Notes: a model not told the origin generated them from the sequence alone. A DNA stretch of 64,000 bases from Streptomyces sp. NBC_01408 (GCF_026340255.1 NZ_JAPEPJ010000003.1:744001-808000); one strand, 5' to 3'; shown: positions 34,536 through 44,346, counted from the first letter of the stretch. Made by a program: numbers and translations.

Positions 34536-35092
34536 CAGACTTCGAGGAGCTCGGCTTCCTTGTGCTTGAGCAGCTCGTCCACCTGCGCGACGTACTTCGC
34601 GGTGGTGTCGTCGAGCTCCTTCTCGGCGCGGCGCACCTCGTCCTCGCCGGCCTCCTTGTCCTTGACCAGCTTGTCGAGGGCGTCCTTGGCCTTGCGGCGG
34701 ACGGCTCGCAGCGAGATCTTGGAGTCCTCGGCCTTGGTGCGCGCGACCTTGATGTACTCCTTGCGGCGGTCCTGCGTCAGCTCGGGGAACGTCACCCGGA
34801 TGATGCTGCCGTCGTTGCTCGGGTTGACACCGAGGTCGGAGTCGCGGATCGCCTGCTCGATGTTGCGCAGGGCGCTCTTGTCGAACGGGGTCACGATCGC
34901 CATGCGCGGCTCGGGCACCGAGAAGGAGGCGAGCTGGTTGATGGGCGTGATGGCGCCGTAGTACTCCGCCACGATCTTGTTGAACATCGCCGGGTGCGCA
35001 CGACCGGTGCGAATCGCGGCGAAGTCTTCCTTGGCGACGACGACGGCCTTTTCCATCTTCTCCTCGGCCTCGAGGAGGATCTCTTCGGTCAC
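34535..35092 (-). CDS. frr: Ribosome recycling factor
   Basis: Ribosome recycling factor of 185 residues, which splits post-termination ribosomes together with EF-G. The sequence is typical through its length: [23 protein letters not shown] (in part), [46 protein letters not shown] 35092 gives the standard family length and has AGGAG six bases upstream; GTG 35095 and ATG 35107 are possible alternatives. It lies between pyrH and cdsA, as in most bacteria. Confidence 0.96.
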   Translation of the reverse strand: MTEEILLEAEEKMEKAVVVAKEDFAAIRTGRAHPAMFNKIVAEYYGAITPINQLASFSVPEPRMAIVTPFDKSALRNIEQAIRDSDLGVNPSNDGSIIRVTFPELTQDRRKEYIKVARTKAEDSKISLRAVRRKAKDALDKLVKDKEAGEDEVRRAEKELDDTTAKYVAQVDELLKHKEAELLEV

Positions 35093-35142
35093 CACGTGCT
35101 CCTGCATGTCTTGAATGGATGGTTCGGGCGGGCGGGCAGGAC

Positions 35143-35167
35143 GGGCCGAGCCGGACAGGCTCGGCCC
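35143..35167 (-). terminator. Hairpin after pyrH
   Basis: Perfect ten-base stem GGGCCGAGCC (35143-35152) with GGCTCGGCCC (35158-35167) and a five-base loop, between the pyrH stop and the frr start. Confidence 0.7.
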
Positions 35168-35180
35168 GGCAGCGGACTGC

Positions 35181-35960
35181 TCAGGCCCGGGTTCCCTGAT
35201 CGCTGACGAGCGTGCCGATCTTCTCACCCTTGACGGCGCGGGCGATATTGCCCTCGGCGAGCAGCTCGAAGACGAGGATCGGCAGCTTGTTGTCACGGCA
35301 CAGGGTGATGGCGGTGGCGTCGGCGACCTTGAGGTCGCGGGAGAGCACCTCGCCGTACTCCAGCGCGTCGAACTTCACCGCGTCCGGGTTCTTCTTCGGG
35401 TCGGAGTCGTAGACCCCGTCGACACCGTTCTTGCCCATGAGCAGGGCTTCGGCGTCGATCTCCAGGGCGCGCTGGGCGGCCGTGGTGTCGGTGGAGAAGT
35501 ACGGCATGCCCATACCGGCGCCGAAGATGACGACGCGGCCCTTCTCCAGGTGCCGCACGGCGCGGAGCGGGATGTACGGCTCCGCGACCTGGCCCATGGT
35601 GATGGCGGTCTGCACGCGGGAGTCGATGCCCTCCTTCTCCAGGAAGTCCTGGAGGGCGAGGCAGTTCATCACGGTGCCGAGCATGCCCATGTAGTCGGAC
35701 CGGGCCCGGTCCATGCCGCGCTGCTGGAGCTCGGCGCCGCGGAAGAAGTTGCCGCCGCCGATCACGATGGCGATCTCCGCGCCGTCGCGGACCACCGCGG
35801 CGATCTCACGCGCGATGGCGTGGACGACGTCGGGATCGACTCCGAGCCCTCCGCCACCGGAGAAGGCCTCGCCCGACAGCTTCAGCATGAAGCGGCGGCC
35901 CTTCTTGTCCTGGTCGCTCTTGTCGTCGGATGCGGTGTGGGGGTCCACGCCCTGATTCAT
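35181..35960 (-). CDS. pyrH: UMP kinase
   Basis: Uridylate kinase of 259 residues, phosphorylating UMP to UDP. Family motifs are [13 protein letters not shown] for phosphate binding, [30 protein letters not shown], the [17 protein letters not shown] loop and [19 protein letters not shown] 35960 has GAGGAG six bases upstream, so it is preferred over ATG 35978. It belongs to the conserved rpsB-tsf-pyrH-frr order, with terminator-like hairpins on both sides. Confidence 0.96.
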   Translation of the reverse strand: MNQGVDPHTASDDKSDQDKKGRRFMLKLSGEAFSGGGGLGVDPDVVHAIAREIAAVVRDGAEIAIVIGGGNFFRGAELQQRGMDRARSDYMGMLGTVMNCLALQDFLEKEGIDSRVQTAITMGQVAEPYIPLRAVRHLEKGRVVIFGAGMGMPYFSTDTTAAQRALEIDAEALLMGKNGVDGVYDSDPKKNPDAVKFDALEYGEVLSRDLKVADATAITLCRDNKLPILVFELLAEGNIARAVKGEKIGTLVSDQGTRA

Positions 35961-35987
35961 GGAGATCTCCTCGTGCACATACGAAGA

Positions 35988-36034
35988 AGGCCATTGCCGG
36001 TGGGTCCTTGCGGTTCCCTCTACGGCAATGGCCT
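35988..36034 (-). terminator. Hairpin terminator between tsf and pyrH
   Basis: Perfect 12-bp stem AGGCCATTGCCG (35988-35999) with CGGCAATGGCCT (36023-36034), in the 162-bp gap after tsf. Confidence 0.75.
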
Positions 36035-36122
36035 CCTCGTCAGATCTGCGGTCGCCTCGCGCAAGCGCGGACGACTGCTTCAGACCCTACCGGGGTCCGG
36101 TGTCCGTCGCGTACGGACCGAC

Positions 36123-36959
36123 TCAGATGCCGACCTTGATGCGCGAGAAGCGCTTCAGGGTGACACCGGCCTCGTCCAGAACCTTCTGGACGGACTTCTT
36201 GTTGTCCAGCGCGTACGGCTGGCCGAGCAGGGTGGCGTCCTTGAAGAAGCCGTTGATGCGACCCTCGACGATCTTCGGGAGGGCGGCCTCGGGCTTGCCC
36301 TCCGCGCGGGTGACCTCTTCGGCGATGCGACGCTCGGACTCGACCTTCTCGGCCGGAACGTCTTCCTTGGAGAGCCACTGCGGGGCGAACGCGGCGATGT
36401 GCTGCGCGACGCCGCGGGCGACCTCGGCGTTCTCCTTGTCGAGCTCGACGAGGACACCGATCTGGAACGGCAGGTCGGGCATCGTGCGGTGCATGTACGA
36501 AGCCACGTAACCGCCGGTGAACTGCGCGAAGCGGTCCAGGACGATCTTCTCGCCGAGGTTGGCGTTGGCCTCGTCCACGAACGCCTGGACGGTCTTGCCG
36601 GGCTCGATCTCGGACGCGAGCAGCGCCTCGATGTCGGCCGGGGAGGTGGCGGCCACGTGGGCGGCCAGCTGGTTGGCGACGGCCAGGAACTTGTCACCCT
36701 TGGCGACGAAGTCCGTCTCGCACTTCAGCTCGACGAGGACACCGGAGGTGTTGTCGTCGGCGATGAGGGAGACGACGGCACCGTTCTCGGCAGAACGGCC
36801 CTCGCGCTTGGCGACGCCCTTCTGACCCTTGATACGGAGCGCTTCCATGGCCTTGTCGACGTCACCGTCGGAGTCCACGAGCGCGTTCTTGCAGTCCATC
36901 ATGCCGGCGCCGGTGAGCTCGCGGAGCTTCTTGACGTCAGCGGCGGTGTAGTTCGCCAT
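36123..36959 (-). CDS. tsf: Elongation factor Ts
   Basis: EF-Ts of 278 residues, the guanine nucleotide exchange factor of EF-Tu. The N-terminal UBA-like domain (VKKLRELTGAGMMDCKNAL) and the EF-Tu-contacting CETDFVAKGDKF are intact, as is the C-terminal QPYALDNKKSVQKVL. It follows rpsB after a 135-bp gap with a hairpin, the usual arrangement. Confidence 0.97.
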   Translation of the reverse strand: MANYTAADVKKLRELTGAGMMDCKNALVDSDGDVDKAMEALRIKGQKGVAKREGRSAENGAVVSLIADDNTSGVLVELKCETDFVAKGDKFLAVANQLAAHVAATSPADIEALLASEIEPGKTVQAFVDEANANLGEKIVLDRFAQFTGGYVASYMHRTMPDLPFQIGVLVELDKENAEVARGVAQHIAAFAPQWLSKEDVPAEKVESERRIAEEVTRAEGKPEAALPKIVEGRINGFFKDATLLGQPYALDNKKSVQKVLDEAGVTLKRFSRIKVGI

Positions 36960-37060
36960 GAGTCTGTGATTCTCTCTCGAAGTCGTAGATCTACGGGTGA
37001 ACGGCGGAGGCGCCGCGCTCGTGGCGCGGCTCCCCCGCCGTCATCGTCCGTGCTGCGAGT

Positions 37061-37082
37061 GCCCGGCGCGTGAACGCCGGGC
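37061..37082 (-). terminator. Hairpin (attenuator-like) between rpsB and tsf
   Basis: GCCCGGCG (37061-37068) pairs with CGCCGGGC (37075-37082), 13 bp after the rpsB stop. In this position it could reduce readthrough into tsf. Confidence 0.65.
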
Positions 37083-37094
37083 GCTCTCAGTGGG

Positions 37095-38021
37095 TCAGGC
37101 CTGCTCGGCGTCGGCGGCCGGGGCGTCGGCGGCCGGGGCCTCGACGACCTCGGCGGCCGGAGCCTCGACGGTCTCGGCGGCCGGGGCCTCGACGGTCTCG
37201 GCAGCGGCCTCGGCCGGAGCGGCCTCGGCGTCGTCAGCCTTCTTGTCGCCCTCGAGCAGGTCGCGCTCCCACTCGGCGAGCGGCTCGGCGGCGGCCTTCT
37301 CGCCCGGCTTCGAGTCGCCGGTCGCAGCGCCGGAGCGGGCGATGAGGCCCTCGGCGACGGCGTCGGCGATCACGCGGGTGAGCAGGGTGACGGAGCGGAT
37401 CGCGTCGTCGTTGCCCGGGATCTTGTAGTCGACCTCGTCGGGGTCGCAGTTGGTGTCGAGGATCGCGACGACCGGGATGTGGAGCTTGCGCGCCTCACCG
37501 ACGGCGATGTGCTCCTTCTTGGTGTCGACGATCCAGACGGCGCTGGGGACCTTCGACATCTCGCGGATACCACCGAGGGTCTTCTCCAGCTTGATCTTCT
37601 CGCGGGAGAGGACCAGGAGCTCCTTCTTGGTGAGACCCGAGGCGGCGACGTCCTCGAAGTCGATCGCCTCAAGCTCCTTCAGACGCTGAAGGCGCTTGTA
37701 GACGGTGGAGAAGTTGGTGAGCATGCCACCCAGCCAGCGCTGGTTGACGTACGGCATGCCGACGCGCGTCGCCTGCTCGGCGATGGCCTCCTGCGCCTGC
37801 TTCTTCGTACCGACGAACATGATGGAGCCACCGTGCGCGACGGTCTCCTTCACGAACTCGTAGGCGCGGTCGATGTACGACAGCGACTGCAGCAGGTCGA
37901 TGATGTAGATGCCGTTGCGCTCCGTGAAGATGAAGCGCTTCATCTTCGGGTTCCAACGGCGGGTCTGGTGACCGAAGTGGACGCCGCTTTCCAGCAGCTC
38001 CCGCATCGTGACGACGGCCAT
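37095..38021 (-). CDS. rpsB: 30S ribosomal protein S2
   Basis: Ribosomal protein S2 of 308 residues. The core (1-235) has [48 protein letters not shown] and the [14 protein letters not shown] block. The last 70 residues are an Ala/Glu/Pro repeat tail (VEAPAAE units), typical of streptomycete S2. ATG 38021 gives six bases after AGGAG; ATG 38027 is only just after it. Confidence 0.97.
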   Translation of the reverse strand: MAVVTMRELLESGVHFGHQTRRWNPKMKRFIFTERNGIYIIDLLQSLSYIDRAYEFVKETVAHGGSIMFVGTKKQAQEAIAEQATRVGMPYVNQRWLGGMLTNFSTVYKRLQRLKELEAIDFEDVAASGLTKKELLVLSREKIKLEKTLGGIREMSKVPSAVWIVDTKKEHIAVGEARKLHIPVVAILDTNCDPDEVDYKIPGNDDAIRSVTLLTRVIADAVAEGLIARSGAATGDSKPGEKAAAEPLAEWERDLLEGDKKADDAEAAPAEAAAETVEAPAAETVEAPAAEVVEAPAADAPAADAEQA

Positions 38022-38201
38022 GGCCATCTCCTTGGTTTCTCGGTTTGGTTCCTGACGCCCCGCCGCGCCCTGCCCCATGAGGGACCGAGAGACGCTTTCA
38101 CCTGGCCCTTTCGGGCTGGTGCTGGGGCGTGCGAAGTCGACCCGGTGACCCGGATCGCCACAAGAAGTGTACGGGACCCGGTGGTATGCCGGGTGACGCA
38201 C

Positions 38202-38228
38202 TTGTCCACACCCGGCGGACCGTCCACA
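38202..38228 (+). promoter_or_regulatory. Two DnaA-box-like sequences in the rpsB/M23 divergent region
   Basis: TTGTCCACA (38202-38210), identical to the preferred Streptomyces DnaA box, and CCGTCCACA (38220-38228), 18 bp apart. They lie 42-68 bp upstream of the M23 peptidase ATG and about 180 bp upstream of rpsB. Function is unproven. Confidence 0.4.
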
Positions 38229-38269
38229 GGCCCGGCCGCCGCCGGCCCCGGCCCCGCCACCCTGGGGCC

Positions 38270-38737
38270 ATGACGACACTGCTGCTCAGCCTGCTGCTGC
38301 TCCTGGCCCAGACGGCCCTGCCCGGATTCCGCCCGCTGCCCGCGCCCCTGACCGTGGCCCGCTGGTGGGACCCGCCCCCGACCCCGTACGCGGCCGGGCA
38401 CCGCGGGGTGGACCTGTCCGCGCCCGTGGGCACCGAGGTCCGCGCCGTCGCGGCCGGCCGGGTCCATTACGCGGGGATGGTCGCCGGCCGAGGGGTCCTC
38501 TCGCTCGCGCTGCCGAACGGCCTGCGCACCACCTACGAGCCGGTACGGCCCCTGGTCACGGAGGGCGAGCAGGTCACGGCGGGCCAGGTGGTGGCGGTCC
38601 TCACGGCGGGCTCCCACTGTCCGGAGCCGTGTCTCCACTGGGGCCTGCTGGCGGGCGAGGCGTACCTCAACCCGCTCACCGTTCTCCCCCGCCCGACACC
38701 CCGCCTGCTGCCGATGGCCGACCCCGCCGCCGGCTGA
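38270..38737 (+). CDS. Secreted M23-family metallopeptidase-like protein
   Basis: Short peptidoglycan hydrolase-type protein of 155 residues. An N-terminal hydrophobic signal (residues 1-17) precedes the M23/LytM domain. Zinc ligands are seen as His and Asp in [10 protein letters not shown] and the final His in CLHWGLL; the AAGRV and EGEQVTAGQ strands are typical. Two Cys flank the last motif (HCPEPC). ATG 38270 begins directly with the signal peptide. It is the only plus-strand gene among the rpsB/whiG group and is divergent from rpsB. Confidence 0.88.
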   Translation: MTTLLLSLLLLLAQTALPGFRPLPAPLTVARWWDPPPTPYAAGHRGVDLSAPVGTEVRAVAAGRVHYAGMVAGRGVLSLALPNGLRTTYEPVRPLVTEGEQVTAGQVVAVLTAGSHCPEPCLHWGLLAGEAYLNPLTVLPRPTPRLLPMADPAAG

Positions 38738-38763
38738 GGGCCGGAGCCCCGCTCCTCGGCCTT

Positions 38764-38847
38764 CAGCCCCGCCGGCGTTTCAGGCGCGGGCCTGGGGCGG
38801 AGCCCCGTTCACCAGCCCCGCCGGCGTTTGAGGCGCGGGGCCTGGGG
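38764..38847. repeat. Two copies of a dispersed Streptomyces GC-rich repeat
   Basis: CAGCCCCGCCGGCGTTT begins at 38764 and again at 38813, each followed by (C/G)AGGCGCGGG-type sequence and CCTGGGG. The same element, in both orientations, is found at 58.3-58.45 kb. Such imperfect palindromes are common between Streptomyces genes. Confidence 0.8.
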
Positions 38848-38869
38848 CCTTGGGTGGAGCCTCAGGGCC

Positions 38870-39451
38870 TCAGCCCCGGACTCCCCGCAGGGCCATGTCG
38901 ACGGCGGTCTCCGTAATGACCTCGGGGTCCTCGGCCGCGCCGAGCTCGATGCGGCGGACGGCGGCGTCGACGACCCCCTGGAGCAGCATCGCGGCCAGCC
39001 TCGGCTCCGCCTGCCCCAGTGCGCTCAGCGCTTCGACGATCATCGCCACCAGGCCACCGTGCGCGGCGCGGATCTTCTCCCGCGCCCCCGCGTCCAGCTC
39101 ACTGGCCGAGATCGCCACCACCGCCCGGTGGCGCCGGTCCCCGACCAGCCCCAGCTGGCTCCGTATGTAGGCCTCGATCTTGGCCTCGGGCGACGGGGCC
39201 TCTTCCATGGCCGCCTCGATCTCGGCGGCCCATACGGGGAAGTCCACCGCGCACAGCTCTTCGACCACGGCCGCGCGGGAGCGGAAGTACTCGTACACGG
39301 AGGACCGGGCGAGCCCGGTCCGCTCCGCGAGGGCGGGGAAGGTCAGCGCTTCCGTCCCGCCTTCGGACAGCAGGGAACGCGCGGCGTCCAACAGGGCGCC
39401 GCGCTGCATCGACCGGTGCTCGGCCACGGAGGCCGCTCGAATCCTGGGCAC
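38870..39451 (-). CDS. TetR family transcriptional regulator
   Basis: Regulator of 193 residues. The N-terminal helix-turn-helix is clear: LLDAARSLLSEGGTEALTFPALAERTGLARSSVYEYFRSR (described in part). The C-terminal domain is helical with no recognised ligand motif. GTG start at 39451. It is 29 bp downstream of the whiG stop on the same strand, so it may be read with it. Targets are unknown. Confidence 0.9.
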   Translation of the reverse strand: MPRIRAASVAEHRSMQRGALLDAARSLLSEGGTEALTFPALAERTGLARSSVYEYFRSRAAVVEELCAVDFPVWAAEIEAAMEEAPSPEAKIEAYIRSQLGLVGDRRHRAVVAISASELDAGAREKIRAAHGGLVAMIVEALSALGQAEPRLAAMLLQGVVDAAVRRIELGAAEDPEVITETAVDMALRGVRG

Positions 39452-39479
39452 ACATCCACTCTACGGAGGTGCCGCAAGC

Positions 39480-40316
39480 TCACCGCCCGACATCCGCCAG
39501 CTTCGCCCGCAGTTGGAGGACCGACTTCGTGTGGATCTGGCTGACCCGGCTCTCGGTGACGCCCAGGACATTGCCGATCTCGGCCAGCGTGAGGCCCTCG
39601 TAGTAGTAGAGCGTCACCACCGTCTTCTCCCGCTCGGGCAGCGTGTTGATGGCCCGTGCCAGCAGGCGCCGCAGCTCACGGTCCTCCGCCACCTCCACGG
39701 GGTTGTCGGCGGCGGTGTCCTCCAGGGTGTCCATCAGCGAGAGGCGGTCGCCGCCCTCCCCGCCGACGTGCAGCAGCTCCTCGAGGGCGACCACGTTGGC
39801 CAGCGACAACTGGCTGAAAACGGCGTGCAGGTCCTCCACGCCGATCCCCATCTCGCCGGCGACCTCGCCCTCCGTCGGGGTGCGGCGCAGCTGGGCCTCC
39901 AGCGTGGCGTAGGCCCGCTCCACGGCCCGCGCCTTCTGCCGTACCGAGCGCGGGATCCAGTCCAGCGCCCGCAGCTCGTCGATCATCGCGCCGCGGATCC
40001 GGGTGATCGCGTAGGTCTCGAACTTGATGGACCGGTCGATGTCGAACTTCTCGATGGCGTCGATCAGCCCGAAGACCCCGGAGGAGACGAAGTCGGCCTG
40101 CTCCACATTGGGCGGCAGGCCGACGCTGACCCGGCCCGCCACGTACTTCACCAGAGGTGAGTAGTGCAGGATCAGCTGCTCCCGCAGCCGCTCGTCACCC
40201 GAGTCCTTGTACGAGCGCCACAGCACCTCCAGGGACGAGGGCGCGGTGGACCGCACGCTGCCGCGGGCAGCGGGGGGCACCGCAGCGCGGTCAGACCCTG
40301 AGGTGTGCTGGGGCAT
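39480..40316 (-). CDS. whiG: RNA polymerase sigma factor WhiG (sporulation)
   Basis: FliA/WhiG-class sigma factor of 278 residues that directs early sporulation genes in aerial hyphae. Region 2 is complete ([56 protein letters not shown] in part), followed by region 3 ([14 protein letters not shown]) and region 4 with the helix-turn-helix [21 protein letters not shown]. It sits beside dprA and rpsB, as in S. coelicolor. In that species it is held in check by the anti-sigma RsiG; no such gene is in this window. Confidence 0.96.
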   Translation of the reverse strand: MPQHTSGSDRAAVPPAARGSVRSTAPSSLEVLWRSYKDSGDERLREQLILHYSPLVKYVAGRVSVGLPPNVEQADFVSSGVFGLIDAIEKFDIDRSIKFETYAITRIRGAMIDELRALDWIPRSVRQKARAVERAYATLEAQLRRTPTEGEVAGEMGIGVEDLHAVFSQLSLANVVALEELLHVGGEGGDRLSLMDTLEDTAADNPVEVAEDRELRRLLARAINTLPEREKTVVTLYYYEGLTLAEIGNVLGVTESRVSQIHTKSVLQLRAKLADVGR

Positions 40317-40525
40317 GCTTCGCCTTTGCCGGAGCCGGATTCCTTGGGAGCGTAGCGTGACGGAAGTGTCGCGGTGCGCGAAGAGTACGGGATCGCGCGG
40401 GGGCGCATGGGCGTCGCGACTCGCGCGGGCGACCCGGGACCGGCGCCTGGCGCTCGGTCCCGGCGACTGCCACCGGGAAGACCGCGTCTCTCATCGGTTT
40501 CACTCTTTCACCGGAACGCCCCAGG

Positions 40526-41872
40526 TCAACCACCGCCTCGCCGGGCGGCTCCGGTTTGCGTGCCTCCGTCGGGCCTTTGCCTGCTCAACTGCCATCCGTC
40601 GCCCTGCCGTTCGACGAACCCCAGAGAGTGAAGTTCGTACAGTCTGCCGATGACTTCATCGACGCTGATGCCGGAGGCAAGTGCCACCGCGTCGAGTTGG
40701 GCCGGACGCCCGGCGGGGAGCGCTTCGAGCACGCGGGAGGTGTCCGGGCCGAGCAGGTCCCGGGCGAACACCGGGCCGCGCCGCTCGGGAGCCAGCTCGC
40801 CCATGCCGCCCACCAGCTCGGCCACTTCCGCCGCGTCGGTGACCAGCACGGCCTCGCCCCGCAGCAGTTCGTGCACTCCGGCGGAGAGCGCGCTGGTGGC
40901 GGGTCCGGGGACGCCCATGGTGAACCGCCCGAGGTCCCGTGCCCGCCGGGCGGTGACCAGGGCGCCGCTGCGGTGGGCAGCCTCGACGACGACCGTGCCC
41001 CGGGTGAGGGCGGCGATGACCCGGTTGCGCAGGACGAACCGGCTCGGCGTCGGATGGCTGCCCGGCGGCAGTTCACCCAGGACCAGTCCCTGGCCCGCGA
41101 TCCGGCCGAGGAGCCCGGCGTGTCCGCGGGGGTAGGCGACGTCCACCCCGCAGGCGAGCACCGCCACCGTCGCCCCGCCCGAGGCCAGCGCCCCGCGGTG
41201 GGCGGCGCCGTCGATCCCGTACGCCGCCCCGGAGACCACGACCCAGCCGCGCTCGGCGAGCCCGGCGGCCAGGCTCTGGGCCATGTGCGCCCCGTACGGG
41301 GTGCAGGCCCGGGCCCCGACGAGGGCGACCGAACGCAGCGCCCAGGTCCGCAGGTTGGGCAGGCCCCGCAGCCACAGCCCGACCGGGCGGGCGTCGCCGA
41401 GGTCGTCGAGCTGGGTCGGCCACTCCGGCGCCCTGGGCACGATGAACCGGACCCCGGCCTCGGCGGCCGCGGCCAGGTCCCGCCCGGGGTCGGCCCGCAC
41501 CGCCCGTCTGCGGTATCCGGCGAGCCGGTCCGGGCCCACCCCTGACAGAACCCCCGGCTCCGCCTCGGGGCCGGTCAGCAGCCGTATCAGCTCCACGGCG
41601 CCGAACTCCCGCAGCCAGCGCCCGCCGTGCCCGTCGCCGGGCTCCAGCACCCGGGTCAGCGCCGCCCGCGCCAGCAGTTCCCTCTCCTGGGCCCGGTCCC
41701 CGCCCCCGCTCCCCCGGCAGTCCTCGCCCCGGCCCGACGGCTCCGGCCGGGACTCCGACAGCCGCTCCGGCCTGGAATCCGGCCGGGGTTCCGGCCGGGG
41801 TTCCGGCAGCGGCAGCTGCGTGGGATCCGGCAGGGGCAGCAGCGCGGGGTCCGGCTGCTCGGCCCCGGTCAT
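40526..41872 (-). CDS. dprA: DNA-processing protein DprA
   Basis: DprA/Smf-type single-strand DNA-binding protein of 448 residues. The Rossmann fold shows VALVGARACTPYG, VVSGAAYGIDGAAHRGAL, TVAVLACGVDVAYPRGH and RNRVIAALTRGTVVVEA. Extra N-terminal Pro/Glu/Arg repeats (PEPRPEPRP-type, residues 10-50) precede the core, and a winged-helix-like segment ends it. ATG 41872 overlaps the stop of the comM-like gene (ATGA). Streptomyces is not known for natural transformation, so its role may be in recombination or conjugation. Confidence 0.93.
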   Translation of the reverse strand: MTGAEQPDPALLPLPDPTQLPLPEPRPEPRPDSRPERLSESRPEPSGRGEDCRGSGGGDRAQERELLARAALTRVLEPGDGHGGRWLREFGAVELIRLLTGPEAEPGVLSGVGPDRLAGYRRRAVRADPGRDLAAAAEAGVRFIVPRAPEWPTQLDDLGDARPVGLWLRGLPNLRTWALRSVALVGARACTPYGAHMAQSLAAGLAERGWVVVSGAAYGIDGAAHRGALASGGATVAVLACGVDVAYPRGHAGLLGRIAGQGLVLGELPPGSHPTPSRFVLRNRVIAALTRGTVVVEAAHRSGALVTARRARDLGRFTMGVPGPATSALSAGVHELLRGEAVLVTDAAEVAELVGGMGELAPERRGPVFARDLLGPDTSRVLEALPAGRPAQLDAVALASGISVDEVIGRLYELHSLGFVERQGDGWQLSRQRPDGGTQTGAARRGGG

Positions 41873-43503
41873 GACCCGGCCCGCTCGACTGCCGGCGCCC
41901 CGCGGGAGATCCCGGTCCGCAGTTCCAGCGCCACGGCCACGTCCAGCGCATCGGGCCGGTCCCGCCCCCGCAGGTCCGCCACGGTCCATGCCACGCGCAG
42001 CACCCGGTCCAGCCCCCGGGCGGTGAGCAGCCCGCGCTCCAGGTCCCGCTCGGCCTGCGCCATGGCCCCCGGACCGGCGTGCCAGCGGGTGCGCAACTCC
42101 TGCCCGGGCACCTCCGAGTTGAGCCGCCAGGGAGTGTCGGCGAGCCGGGCCCCGGCCCGCTCCCTGGCCTCGCGGACCCGGTCGGCGACCAGCGCGGTGG
42201 ATTCGCCCCGGCCGCCGTGCCCCAGCAGATCGGACCGGGTCACGGGCTCCACCACCACCCTCAGGTCCACCCGGTCGAGCAGCGGCCCGGACAGCCTCGC
42301 CTGATAGCGGCGGATCACCGCGGGCGGACACTCGCATCCGGCCCCGAGCAGCGTGTGCCGCCCGCACGGGCACGGATTGGCCGCGAGGACCATCAGGAAC
42401 CGGGCCGGCAGCCGGACCACCCCGGCGGCACGGGCGATGACCACGTGTCCCGATTCGAGCGGCTGTCGCAGCGCGTCCAGTGCCCGGCTGTGGAACTCGG
42501 CGGCCTCGTCCAAGAAGAGCACCCCCCGGTGAGCCAGGGAGACGGCCCCCGGCCTGGGGATTCCGTTGCCGCCGCCCACCAGGGCCTGCATGGTCGCCGA
42601 ATGGTGCGGTGCGCAGTAGGGCGGTCGGGTGACCAGCGGTTCGCCGGGCGGGAGGATTCCCGCGACCGAGTGGACGGCGGTGACCTCCACGGAGTCCCGC
42701 CGGGTGAGGTCGGGCAGCAGCCACGGCAGCCGTTCGGCCAGCATCGTCTTGCCGGCCCCCGGCGGCCCGCTCAGGAAGAGGTGGTGTCCGCCCGCGGCCG
42801 CCACTTCCAGGGCGCGGCGCGCGCCGTACTGACCGGCCACGTCGGCGAGGTCGGGCAGGTCCGCTCCGTCCCCCTGGCCGGACCGGGCGCCGGACAGCCC
42901 CGCTCCCAGGCCCGCACCTGGGAGGAGCAGGCCGGCCAGTATCGGGTCCGGGCGGCCGGGCGGGTCGGGCGGCTCCTCCTCGGGGACCACCCCGTCCGTC
43001 AGGACCGCGATCAGCTGGCGCAGACTGCGGACGCCGAGCACCGAGACGTCCGGCACGAGCATGGCCTCGGCGGCGCACTGCTGCGGCACCACCACCTGCC
43101 GGTACCCGGCCTCCGACGCGGCGAGCACCGCCGGGAGGATCCCCCGGACGGGCCGCACCCGGCCGTCGAGCCCCAGCTCCCCCACGAGCACGAGCTCGGC
43201 GATCGCGGCCGGGTCGACGACCTCGGCGGCGCCGAGCACGGCCGCCGCCACGGCCAGGTCGAAGCCGGCCCCGGATTTCGGTACGGAGGCCGGGCTGAGT
43301 CCGACCGTGAGCTTCTTCTGCGGCCAGGCCGCCCCCGAGTTCACCACGGCGGCCCGCACCCGGTCCCGGCTCTCGACCAGGGTCTTGTCGGGCAGCCCCA
43401 CCAGGGTGAAGGCCGCCACCCCCGGTTCCAGGTCGGCCTGGACCTCCACGACCACTCCGTCGACGCCCGACAGGGCCACCGAACAGGCGCGTGCGAACCC
43501 CAT
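41869..43503 (-). CDS. YifB/ComM-family Mg chelatase-like AAA+ ATPase
   Basis: ComM-type hexameric AAA+ protein of 544 residues; ComM is a branch-migration helicase in competent bacteria. It has an N-terminal Lon-like S5 fold (residues 1-180, VGLPDKTLVESRDRV and KLTVGLSPASVPKSG), Walker A LSGPPGAGKTMLAERLP, Walker B GVLFLDEAAEF, and a Zn-binding Cys group in NPCPCGRHTLLGAGCECPP. ATG 43503 shares a base with the stop of yraN. It sits in the conserved yraN-comM-dprA cluster. Confidence 0.93.
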   Translation of the reverse strand: MGFARACSVALSGVDGVVVEVQADLEPGVAAFTLVGLPDKTLVESRDRVRAAVVNSGAAWPQKKLTVGLSPASVPKSGAGFDLAVAAAVLGAAEVVDPAAIAELVLVGELGLDGRVRPVRGILPAVLAASEAGYRQVVVPQQCAAEAMLVPDVSVLGVRSLRQLIAVLTDGVVPEEEPPDPPGRPDPILAGLLLPGAGLGAGLSGARSGQGDGADLPDLADVAGQYGARRALEVAAAGGHHLFLSGPPGAGKTMLAERLPWLLPDLTRRDSVEVTAVHSVAGILPPGEPLVTRPPYCAPHHSATMQALVGGGNGIPRPGAVSLAHRGVLFLDEAAEFHSRALDALRQPLESGHVVIARAAGVVRLPARFLMVLAANPCPCGRHTLLGAGCECPPAVIRRYQARLSGPLLDRVDLRVVVEPVTRSDLLGHGGRGESTALVADRVREARERAGARLADTPWRLNSEVPGQELRTRWHAGPGAMAQAERDLERGLLTARGLDRVLRVAWTVADLRGRDRPDALDVAVALELRTGISRGAPAVERAGS

Positions 43504-43874
43504 CAGGCCACCCCCCTGACGTGTTCCACCACGGGCGCGCCGCGCCGGGGCAGGAGGACGCCGACGAGGTCGATGCGCACCCCGCCCCGGGGTGGTCCGC
43601 CGTGGTCGGCGAGCCAGCGCCCGGCGAGCCGGCGCAACCGCTCGGCCTTGCCGGGCCGTACGGCGGCCATCGGGTGCTCGAACGGTCCCTCCCGCCGGGT
43701 CTTGACCTCGCAGACGACGAGGGCGTCACCGTCCCGCGCGACGATGTCGATCTCACCGCTGCGGCAGCGCCAGTTCCGGGCGATCACGGTCATCCCGGCC
43801 TCGGTCAGCCGCCGGACCGCGAGCTCCTCGCCGTACCGCCCCAATGCCTGCTGTGCCACGCCCTTCGCGTTCAT
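43503..43874 (-). CDS. YraN/UPF0102 family nuclease-like protein
   Basis: Endonuclease-fold protein of 123 residues. The motif set is [45 protein letters not shown] (in part), with the Glu-Ile-Asp and Glu-Val-Lys residues of a PD-(D/E)xK active site. ATG 43874 (MNAKG) is chosen over the upstream GTG-type extension rich in Arg/Cys. It leads the comM-like and dprA genes; partner substrate is unknown. Confidence 0.92.
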   Translation of the reverse strand: MNAKGVAQQALGRYGEELAVRRLTEAGMTVIARNWRCRSGEIDIVARDGDALVVCEVKTRREGPFEHPMAAVRPGKAERLRRLAGRWLADHGGPPRGGVRIDLVGVLLPRRGAPVVEHVRGVA

Positions 43875-43919
43875 CCGGCACCACCTCCGGCACCGACGAT
43901 CGCGCACCCCCGCCCACCC

Positions 43920-43961
43920 TGTGGATCTTGGTGGACAACCCCGCCGTTGTGGACAACCCCG
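43920..43961 (-). promoter_or_regulatory. Cluster of three DnaA-box-like sites
   Basis: On the minus strand TTGTCCACA (43956-43948, perfect Streptomyces DnaA box), TTGTCCACC (43938-43930, one mismatch) and AGATCCACA (43928-43920, two mismatches). The first two lie in a 13-bp direct repeat GTGGACAACCCCG with an 18-bp period. The cluster is in the 108-bp gap between DUF2469 and yraN. Confidence 0.45.
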
Positions 43962-43982
43962 TCACCCTCACGGGGTCGGACC

Positions 43983-44291
43983 TCAGCTGCCGGGCAGTTC
44001 GAGATCGCTCTTGTTGAGCTCCTCGATGTTCACGTCCTTGAAGGTCAGCACGCGGACCTGCTTCACGAAACGGGCCGGCCGGTACATGTCCCACACCCAG
44101 GCGTCGGCCATCGAGACCTCGAAGAAGACCTCCCCCTGGACCGAGTGCACCTGCATCTCGTAGTCGTTGGTGAGGTAGAAACGACGTTCGGTCTCGATCA
44201 CGTACTTGAACAGCCCGACGACGTCGCGGTACTCCCGATAGAGCTTCAGCTCCATCTCGGTCTCGTACTTTTCGAGGTCCTCGGCACTCAT
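43983..44291 (-). CDS. DUF2469 family protein
   Basis: Small conserved actinobacterial protein of 102 residues, rich in charged and aromatic residues: EDLEKYETEMELKLYREYRDVVGLF (in part), ETERRFYLTNDYEMQ, ADAWVWDMYRPARF. Function is unknown. It is nearly invariant in Streptomyces and usually lies near yraN and ribosomal or rnhB genes. No membrane segments or enzyme motifs. ATG 44291 starts the conserved part. Confidence 0.92.
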   Translation of the reverse strand: MSAEDLEKYETEMELKLYREYRDVVGLFKYVIETERRFYLTNDYEMQVHSVQGEVFFEVSMADAWVWDMYRPARFVKQVRVLTFKDVNIEELNKSDLELPGS

Positions 44292-44346
44292 GGCATGTTC
44301 CCCTTCAGCCGTGCGTCCCCCTATTGTGCGCCAGGCCCCTGCGCCC

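Noticed and set aside
43920..43961. Replication origin
   Set aside because: Only three box-like sites are present, and no dnaA, dnaN or gyrase genes are nearby; oriC in Streptomyces has many more boxes.
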